A stretch of 64,000 nt of DNA from Vibrio xiamenensis. Its GTDB lineage: Bacteria > Pseudomonadota > Gammaproteobacteria > Enterobacterales > Vibrionaceae. Under the pieces are notes generated by a model. It saw nothing but the letters and a program-made list of their open reading frames with translations, was not told where the DNA came from and ran no database searches. How positions within the stretch are numbered: the first letter of the stretch is position 1; every line of letters begins with the position of its first letter. This document shows, in pieces, positions 58,786-64,000 of this stretch. Position numbers and translations under genes: made by a program. Location of the stretch: positions 36,221 through 100,220 of the forward strand of contig NZ_FNDD01000014.1 in assembly GCF_900100015.1 (NCBI RefSeq). Direction: 5' to 3'.

Positions 58786-58810
58786 CAAAGCCCTGCAATG
58801 CAGGGCTTTG
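58786..58810 (+). terminator. recA-recX attenuating hairpin
   Basis: A perfect 11-bp stem, CAAAGCCCTGC / GCAGGGCTTTG, with AAT loop is followed by TCGTTTCT, a poor T run. Leaky termination would allow limited recX expression, as known in E. coli. Confidence 0.8.
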
Positions 58811-58836
58811 TCGTTTCTCTAATTTGGATATTAACA

Positions 58837-59313
58837 ATGTTTCGACGCTCGACTCCTCCTACTTTATCGGCCAAAGAGATGGCGATGCAGCTGCTCAGTC
58901 GTCGTGACCATGGCCAATATGAGCTGCAGCAAAAGCTAGTGCAGAAAGGTTATAGCGATGATGATATTCATCAGGCACTGAATTTTTGTGCCGAGCTTAA
59001 CTATCTCGACGACCTGCGGTTTGCCAAAAGTCAGGTGCGCCAGCATGTCGCAAAAGGGCACGGCGAAAGACGTATTCGTCAAGAGCTTAATCAAAAACGC
59101 GTGGCAGAATCTGTGGTGGAGCAAGCGTTGAATGAAGAGCCGCAAGATTGGTTTGAATTGGCAAGCTTAGCCGCCAATAAGAAATTCAAAGGTCGCAAAG
59201 CGGCCGATCAAAAAGAGTACGCGAAACAAGTTCGTTTTTTGCAGTATCGCGGCTATAGTTTCGAACAAATTTCTCATGCTTTGAGCCAAGACGGTGAGAT
59301 TGGAATGGACTAG
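58837..59313 (+). CDS. recX: Regulatory protein RecX
   Basis: A 158-residue RecX made of helical three-helix repeats: [20 protein letters not shown], the [17 protein letters not shown] block, [14 protein letters not shown] and [16 protein letters not shown]. It binds and limits RecA filaments. The ATG at 58837 (MFRRSTPP) is chosen because the longer frame would start inside the recA terminator hairpin. The ribosome-binding site is weak (GGAT), consistent with low expression. Confidence 0.95.
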   Translation: MFRRSTPPTLSAKEMAMQLLSRRDHGQYELQQKLVQKGYSDDDIHQALNFCAELNYLDDLRFAKSQVRQHVAKGHGERRIRQELNQKRVAESVVEQALNEEPQDWFELASLAANKKFKGRKAADQKEYAKQVRFLQYRGYSFEQISHALSQDGEIGMD

Positions 59314-59472
59314 TTTTGCTTTAATAAGCAAATCACATCGTGAATCGCTGGTTGCGTCCTCGATAGGCCTAACGACTGGATGTTAAGTAAATGTCGTTGA
59401 AACTAGCATCAAGTAGTGGCTTGAGTATACAATACCCCAAAATTTTAACTCGATATTTTCAGGAAGAGCTGC

Positions 59473-62055
59473 ATGTACATGAGCACTGATGAGGTTCGTA
59501 ACTCGTTCCTCAAGTTCTTTGAAGACAAAGGACACCAAATCGTAGAAAGTTCATCGTTAGTTCCACATAACGATCCAACTTTGCTGTTCACTAACGCAGG
59601 GATGAACCAGTTCAAAGATTGTTTCCTTGGTTTAGAGAAGCGAGCTTATACTCGAGCGACTACGGCTCAACGTTGTGTACGTGCAGGTGGTAAACACAAC
59701 GACCTAGAAAACGTCGGCTTTACTGCGCGTCACCATACTTTCTTTGAAATGCTAGGTAACTTTAGTTTCGGCGATTACTTCAAAGAAGACGCGATTGCTT
59801 TTGCATGGGAATTTTTGACTCAAGTTCTGAAGCTTCCTGCGGACCGTCTGTTAGTGACTGTCTATGAGACAGATGACGAAGCGTTTGATATTTGGAATAA
59901 GAAAGTGGGCGTGCCTGCTGATCGCATCGTGCGTATCGGCGACAAAAAAGGCGGCAAACCTTACGAGTCAGATAACTTCTGGCAGATGGGTGATACCGGT
60001 CCTTGTGGCCCATGTAGCGAAATTTTCTATGATCATGGCGAACATATTTGGGGTGGACGTCCTGGTACACCAGAAGAAGACGGTGACCGTTTCATCGAAA
60101 TCTGGAACAACGTTTTCATGCAGTTCAACCGTCACGCTGACGGCACGATGGAACCTTTACCAAAACCATCAGTCGATACCGGTATGGGGATTGAACGTAT
60201 TTCTGCCATTATGCAAGGCGTGCATTCCAACTACGAAATCGATGTATTCCAAACCCTGATCAAAGCTTCGGCAGATATCATTGGTTACGATGATTTATCA
60301 AATCAATCACTACGCGTTGTGGCTGACCACATTCGTTCATGTGCGTTTTTGATTGTTGATGGTGTGATGCCTTCTAATGAAGGTCGTGGTTACGTTCTGC
60401 GCCGCATCATTCGTCGTGCAGTTCGTCACGGTAACAAGCTCGGCGCAAAAGGTACTTTCTTCCATAAGTTAGTTGGACCACTCGCCGAAGTCATGGGCAG
60501 TGCTGGCGTTGAGCTGAAGAAACAGCAGGCGTTGGTTGAAAAAGTTCTACGTATTGAAGAAGAAAACTTTGGCCGTACTTTGGATCGCGGTATGGCGATT
60601 CTTAACGAAGCGCTGGATGCCGTTGATGGCAAAGTGTTAGACGGCGAAACCGTATTTAAACTTTACGATACCTACGGTTTCCCAGCAGATTTAACCAACG
60701 ACGTTGCGCGTGAAAAAGGCTTCTCTATTGACGAGCAAGGCTTTGAGCAAGCGATGGAAGCGCAGCGTCAACGTGCGCGTGAAGCGGGTCAGTTTGGTAC
60801 TGACTACAACAACAGCATTAAAGTCGATAGTGCAACCGAGTTTTGTGGTTATAGCGCAACTCAAGGCAACAGCAATATCACTGCGTTGTTTGTTGATGGT
60901 GAAGAAGTGGAATCACTTTCAGCTGGCCACCATGCGATCATCGTTTTAGACCAAACCCCATTCTATGCAGAGTCGGGCGGTCAATGTGGTGATACAGGTG
61001 TACTTAAAACCGACTCCGGTGTGTTTAAAGTCACTGACACCCAAAAATTGGGTAGTGCAATTGCGCACCATGGTGAATTGGTTGAAGGCGTGATTGCCAA
61101 AGGCGACCAAGTACAAGCTCAAGTTGATGAGCAACGTCGCTTGGCAAGTTCATTGAACCACTCAGCTACTCACTTGCTTCACGCGGCTCTTCGCCAAGTC
61201 CTTGGTGAGCACGTGGCACAAAAAGGTTCTTTGGTTCGTGCAGAAGGTCTACGTTTTGACTTCTCGCATTTAGAAGCGATGACCAGTGATGAGATTAAAC
61301 AAGTTGAGCGTTTAGTGAATGCTCAAATTCGTCGCAATCATAATATTCAGACTGAAATTATGGACATTGAAGCGGCGAAAGCAAAAGGTGCGATGGCGCT
61401 GTTTGGTGAGAAGTACGATGACCAAGTTCGCGTGCTTTCAATGGGCGATTTCTCAACTGAATTGTGTGGTGGTATTCACGCGAGCAACACGGGTGATATT
61501 GGTCTGTTTAAGATCATTTCGGAAGGTGGTATTGCTGCGGGTATTCGCCGTATTGAAGCCGTAACTGGTGATGTGGCTCTTGATGCACTCGAAGCTCAAC
61601 AAGCCAAGTTTGAAGAGAAATTAGCTGAATCTGCTAGCAAAGCGAAGAGCTTGGAAAAAGAAATTCAAGTTCTTAAAGAAAAGCTCGCAGCTCAAGCCAG
61701 CGCGTCACTAACTGACCAAGTTAAAGAAATTGCGGGAGTGAAAGTGTTAGTCGCTCAGCTTGACGGCGCTGACAACAAAGCTCTACGTGGCATGGTTGAT
61801 GAACTGAAAAACCAACTCGGTAGCGGCATCATCATGCTCGGTAACGTTGCGGATGACAAAGTGGGCCTGATTGCTGGTGTAACCAAAGATCTGACTGGCA
61901 AAGTCAAAGCCGGTGAGCTGGTCAATATGGTTGCTCAGCAAGTTGGTGGTAAAGGCGGCGGTCGTCCGGATATGGCTCAGGCTGGTGGTAGTGATGCCAG
62001 TGCTCTGCCTGCGGCACTTGCTTCTGCAAATGCTTGGTTGGAAGAGCGTTTGTAA
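59473..62055 (+). CDS. alaS: Alanyl-tRNA synthetase
   Basis: An 860-residue class II synthetase. The catalytic domain begins [15 protein letters not shown]; class II motif 2 lies in [17 protein letters not shown]. The editing domain has [11 protein letters not shown] and [15 protein letters not shown], whose His/Cys residues bind zinc. The C-Ala domain (about 715-860) ends [19 protein letters not shown] precedes the ATG at 59473; an ATG two codons later is also possible. It follows recX in the conserved recA-recX-alaS order and ends in a structured terminator. Confidence 0.98.
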   Translation: MYMSTDEVRNSFLKFFEDKGHQIVESSSLVPHNDPTLLFTNAGMNQFKDCFLGLEKRAYTRATTAQRCVRAGGKHNDLENVGFTARHHTFFEMLGNFSFGDYFKEDAIAFAWEFLTQVLKLPADRLLVTVYETDDEAFDIWNKKVGVPADRIVRIGDKKGGKPYESDNFWQMGDTGPCGPCSEIFYDHGEHIWGGRPGTPEEDGDRFIEIWNNVFMQFNRHADGTMEPLPKPSVDTGMGIERISAIMQGVHSNYEIDVFQTLIKASADIIGYDDLSNQSLRVVADHIRSCAFLIVDGVMPSNEGRGYVLRRIIRRAVRHGNKLGAKGTFFHKLVGPLAEVMGSAGVELKKQQALVEKVLRIEEENFGRTLDRGMAILNEALDAVDGKVLDGETVFKLYDTYGFPADLTNDVAREKGFSIDEQGFEQAMEAQRQRAREAGQFGTDYNNSIKVDSATEFCGYSATQGNSNITALFVDGEEVESLSAGHHAIIVLDQTPFYAESGGQCGDTGVLKTDSGVFKVTDTQKLGSAIAHHGELVEGVIAKGDQVQAQVDEQRRLASSLNHSATHLLHAALRQVLGEHVAQKGSLVRAEGLRFDFSHLEAMTSDEIKQVERLVNAQIRRNHNIQTEIMDIEAAKAKGAMALFGEKYDDQVRVLSMGDFSTELCGGIHASNTGDIGLFKIISEGGIAAGIRRIEAVTGDVALDALEAQQAKFEEKLAESASKAKSLEKEIQVLKEKLAAQASASLTDQVKEIAGVKVLVAQLDGADNKALRGMVDELKNQLGSGIIMLGNVADDKVGLIAGVTKDLTGKVKAGELVNMVAQQVGGKGGGRPDMAQAGGSDASALPAALASANAWLEERL

Positions 62056-62118
62056 TTAGATAGAGCTGCAATAACCGCTTACCTCAACTTAAGGTGAGCG
62101 TTAATGTTTCAAATACAG

Positions 62119-62166
62119 CCAAGCGTTATCTCAGTCGTTAGTGACTAAGAGCGCTTGGTTTTTGTT
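62119..62166 (+). terminator. Structured terminator after alaS
   Basis: An outer stem CCAAGCG / CGCTTGG and an inner stem TCTCAGTC / GACTAAGA (one mismatch) form a long hairpin followed by TTTTTG. It lies between alaS and lysC. A smaller hairpin CGCTTACCT / AGGTGAGCG precedes it at 62076-62100. Confidence 0.78.
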
Positions 62167-62246
62167 TATCTCTGCTGATTTTTAGGCAGTTAGTTGCCTA
62201 TTGATTAGCGCCTATGAGACTTTATGTCTTGGGAAGGTGAAGACTG

Positions 62247-63434
62247 GTGAAAAGGCCCCTTATCGTACAGAAGTTCGGTGGAACGTCGGTAGGTTCAATT
62301 GAGCGAATCAATACCGTTGCTGAACACATCATCAAAGCGAAGGATGATGGAAATCAAGTTGTTGTCGTAGTTTCGGCCATGTCAGGTGAGACCAATCGCC
62401 TGATGGATTTGGCTAAACAAGTCGACAGTGTGCCAACGGCAAGAGAGTTGGATGTGTTGTTGTCAGCAGGCGAGCAAGTATCGATGGCGCTGGTGGCGAT
62501 GACGCTCAATAAGCTAGGGTACGCGGCGCGTTCTTTGACGGGATCACAAGCTAAGATTGTGACCGACAATCAACATAACGACGCGACGATTACGCATATT
62601 GACACGTCAGCCATAGAGCAACTGCTTGAACTGGACAATATCGTGATCGTCGCTGGTTTCCAGGGCATGAACGAGTCAGGGGATATCACTACGTTAGGTC
62701 GTGGCGGTTCGGATACCACTGCAGTGACGCTTGCGGGCGCGTTGCAAGCGGACGAATGTCAGATCTTCACCGATGTTGATGGCATCTATACTTGTGATCC
62801 GCGCGTTGTACATCAAGCGCAAAAGTTGGATGTGATTGATTTTCCTTCGATGGAAGAAATGGCGAGAAAAGGGGCGAAAGTTCTGCACTTGCCGTCCGTT
62901 CAATTTGCTTGGCGTCACAATGTGCCACTGCGCGTGTTGTCGACTTTTGAATCTGGCGCTGGCAGTTTGGTTGCTGGCGAAGAGTGCAATGCCGCAATTT
63001 GTGGCTTAGCGATTCAGCGAGATGTTGTTTTGATTCAAACTGATAACAGTGCACTCTCGGCGTTAGTCGCTCAATGTCAAATGTTAGGCATCTATGTCAG
63101 TAATGTGATCGAACGGGCAGAATGGGCGGGTATTGTGATAAAACAAGATGCACGTCCAAAGTTGGAACTGGTTTTCCGCGATAAAATCCGCAATAGTGAA
63201 GAGGTAAGTCTTCTTACTGCGGTTGGAAGCCAAGCCGAGGGACTGGTAGAGCACGCGTGCATGTTACTGAATGAAGAGGGAATAGACGTCCAACACAGCA
63301 GTTGCGAAAAGCAGTCGTTGGCACTGATTCTTTCTCCGGCACATATAGATCGTGCTGCAAATATACTGCATGACGTTTATATCAAAGCCAATTTAGCGAT
63401 AGATTGCCAACAAAAACATGCATTTTTGGGTTAG
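62247..63434 (+). CDS. lysC: Aspartate kinase
   Basis: A 395-residue aspartokinase starting KRPLIVQKFGGTSVGS. The kinase domain includes TTLGRGGSDTTAVTLAGAL and FTDVDGIYTCDPRVV. Two C-terminal ACT domains begin near residue 258 and would bind a feedback amino acid. It makes aspartyl phosphate for lysine, threonine, methionine and cell-wall synthesis. The start is GTG at 62247, with GGAAGG upstream. Its place between alaS and csrA is seen in several gammaproteobacteria but not E. coli. No lysine riboswitch is seen in the 190-bp leader. Which amino acid inhibits it is not decidable here. Confidence 0.93.
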   Translation: MKRPLIVQKFGGTSVGSIERINTVAEHIIKAKDDGNQVVVVVSAMSGETNRLMDLAKQVDSVPTARELDVLLSAGEQVSMALVAMTLNKLGYAARSLTGSQAKIVTDNQHNDATITHIDTSAIEQLLELDNIVIVAGFQGMNESGDITTLGRGGSDTTAVTLAGALQADECQIFTDVDGIYTCDPRVVHQAQKLDVIDFPSMEEMARKGAKVLHLPSVQFAWRHNVPLRVLSTFESGAGSLVAGEECNAAICGLAIQRDVVLIQTDNSALSALVAQCQMLGIYVSNVIERAEWAGIVIKQDARPKLELVFRDKIRNSEEVSLLTAVGSQAEGLVEHACMLLNEEGIDVQHSSCEKQSLALILSPAHIDRAANILHDVYIKANLAIDCQQKHAFLG

Positions 63435-63436
63435 AT

Positions 63437-63450
63437 TCTAATTGATTAGA
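63437..63450. repeat. Small palindrome between lysC and csrA
   Basis: TCTAATTGATTAGA is a perfect palindrome just after the lysC stop, about 75 bp before csrA. Function unknown. Confidence 0.35.
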
Positions 63451-63525
63451 GTTTACCAAAATATAAATTTTGTTGGATAATGGCTTAGTAGCAAGATAAA
63501 TCAGAGATTACTCAAGGAGCATAGA

Positions 63526-63723
63526 ATGCTAATTTTGACTCGCCGCGTTGGCGAAACCCTAATGATTGGTGATGAAGTTACAGTAACGGTTCTTGGTGTT
63601 AAGGGTAACCAAGTACGTATCGGCGTAAATGCTCCGAAGGAAGTGTCTGTTCACCGCGAAGAAATTTACATGCGCATACAGGCAGAAAAAGGCAATGGTA
63701 ATGTTGCGTCAGGCAACTACTAA
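63526..63723 (+). CDS. csrA: Carbon storage regulator CsrA
   Basis: A 65-residue RNA-binding dimer starting [20 protein letters not shown], with the conserved RNA-contact residues in the first strand (around L4/R6) and in [12 protein letters not shown] (around R44). CsrA represses or activates translation by binding GGA motifs and, in Vibrio, feeds into quorum sensing and virulence control through Csr small RNAs. AAGGAG precedes the ATG. The csrA to tRNA-Ser(GCU) arrangement is as in E. coli. Confidence 0.99.
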   Translation: MLILTRRVGETLMIGDEVTVTVLGVKGNQVRIGVNAPKEVSVHREEIYMRIQAEKGNGNVASGNY

Positions 63724-63731
63724 TTGTTGAG

Positions 63732-63759
63732 AAAGGCTGACATAAAGTCAGCCTTTTTT
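63732..63759 (+). terminator. Intrinsic terminator after csrA
   Basis: The stem AAAGGCTGAC / GTCAGCCTTT around ATAAA is followed by TTTTG. Confidence 0.92.
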
Positions 63760-63863
63760 GTATCTATTTCTAGAAGATTGTTAGTAAAAAGAACGAATTC
63801 GCTGCGCTTTGATTAAATAGCCAACGGTTAGGCGACTTTTTGGAGATTTTACCAAGAAAATGT

Positions 63864-63891
63864 TTGACATATTTTTGGTAAATCGTAATAT
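63864..63891 (+). promoter_or_regulatory. Promoter of the serine tRNA gene
   Basis: TTGACA (63864-63869), a 16-bp spacer and TAATAT (63886-63891) form a near-consensus promoter with a GC-containing discriminator, about 16 bp before the tRNA. Confidence 0.75.
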
Positions 63892-63906
63892 GTGCCTCCG
63901 CAAGAC

Positions 63907-63999
63907 GGTGAGGTGGCCGAGAGGCCGAAGGCGCTCCCCTGCTAAGGGAGTATGTGGTTTGTAGCCGCATCGAGGGTTCGAATCCCTCCCTCACCGCCA
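63907..63999 (+). tRNA. tRNA-Ser (anticodon GCU)
   Basis: A 93-base tRNA including an encoded CCA end. The acceptor stem GGTGAGG / CCTCACC pairs fully, with G as discriminator base. The anticodon stem-loop CTCCC-CTGCTAA-GGGAG reads GCT, for AGC/AGU codons. A long variable arm, typical of serine tRNAs, lies between it and the GAGGG-TTCGAAT-CCCTC T-arm. It is probably the first gene of a tRNA cluster running out of the window. Confidence 0.97.
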
Positions 64000-64000
64000 T

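Noticed and set aside
62056..62246. Lysine riboswitch before lysC
   Set aside because: The leader is mostly the alaS terminator and a short hairpin; the conserved L-box core elements are not recognisable.
63770..64000. Minus-strand reading frame beginning MAVREGFEPS across the tRNA
   Set aside because: It is the antisense of the serine tRNA; VREGFEP-type peptides are a known artefact of translating tRNA genes backwards.

Overview
This 64 kb window is housekeeping chromosome from a gammaproteobacterium, almost certainly a Vibrio (large chromosome). The evidence is protein-level resemblance to Vibrio RecA, Mdh, AlaS, RidA and ArgF, moderate GC content, and gene order: mreCD-maf-rng-yhdP-tldD, rplU-rpmA-obgE, lptD-surA-pdxA-rsmA-apaG-apaH, ridA-pyrI-pyrB-argF, valS-holC-pepA with divergent lptFG, and mutS/pncC-recA-recX-alaS-lysC-csrA-tRNA-Ser. 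I see no insertion sequence, prophage, integrase, CRISPR array, rRNA operon or toxin-antitoxin module. Nearly every gene is intact and recognisable.

Layout. 1-9.0 kb (+): end of mreC, mreD, maf, RNase G, yhdP, a nitrilase-family amidase and tldD. 9.1-17.8 kb is the most accessory part. It holds a lone arginine deiminase, rraB, a solitary glycoside hydrolase family 2 jelly-roll protein with no catalytic domain, a tandem-DUF2061 membrane protein behind a strong Fur-box match, a three-gene TRAP-TAXI transporter operon with a universal stress protein and a perfect CRP-site match upstream, and argR. 18-24 kb: mdh, ispB, rplU-rpmA-obgE, the split ThrE-type exporter yjjP-yjjB, and folA. 24-31 kb (-): the lptD-surA-pdxA-rsmA-apaG-apaH operon. 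31-37.7 kb: djlA, then ridA-pyrI-pyrB with a leader peptide/attenuator, argF, a DUF4396 membrane protein and a PIN-PhoH protein. 38-46.8 kb: rapA, a divergent Nramp-like transporter, rluA, a D-2-hydroxyacid dehydrogenase, and the overlapping pair yjgN/M48 protease. 46.8-54.3 kb: valS, holC, pepA, lptF, lptG. 54.4-64 kb: mutS, pncC, SOS-regulated recA, recX, alaS, lysC, csrA and a serine tRNA.

Functional themes. Arginine and carbamoyl-phosphate metabolism recurs: argR, arcA, argF and pyrBI are all here, with ARG-box-like sequences before arcA, argF and argR and a UTP-sensing type attenuator before pyrB. Envelope biogenesis is covered by mreCD, yhdP, lptD, surA, lptF and lptG. Translation and RNA turnover are covered by rng, rraB, rsmA, rluA, valS, alaS, rplU, rpmA, obgE and csrA.

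No wholly new multi-gene system is obvious. The points most worth following are the Fur-box/DUF2061 gene, the orphan GH2 jelly-roll protein, the Nramp homologue lacking canonical metal-binding motifs, the CRP-linked TRAP-TAXI-USP operon, the YjgN-M48 pair, and the His/Cys-rich DUF4396 protein. All regulatory sites were found by eye against remembered consensus sequences and none has been scored computationally.
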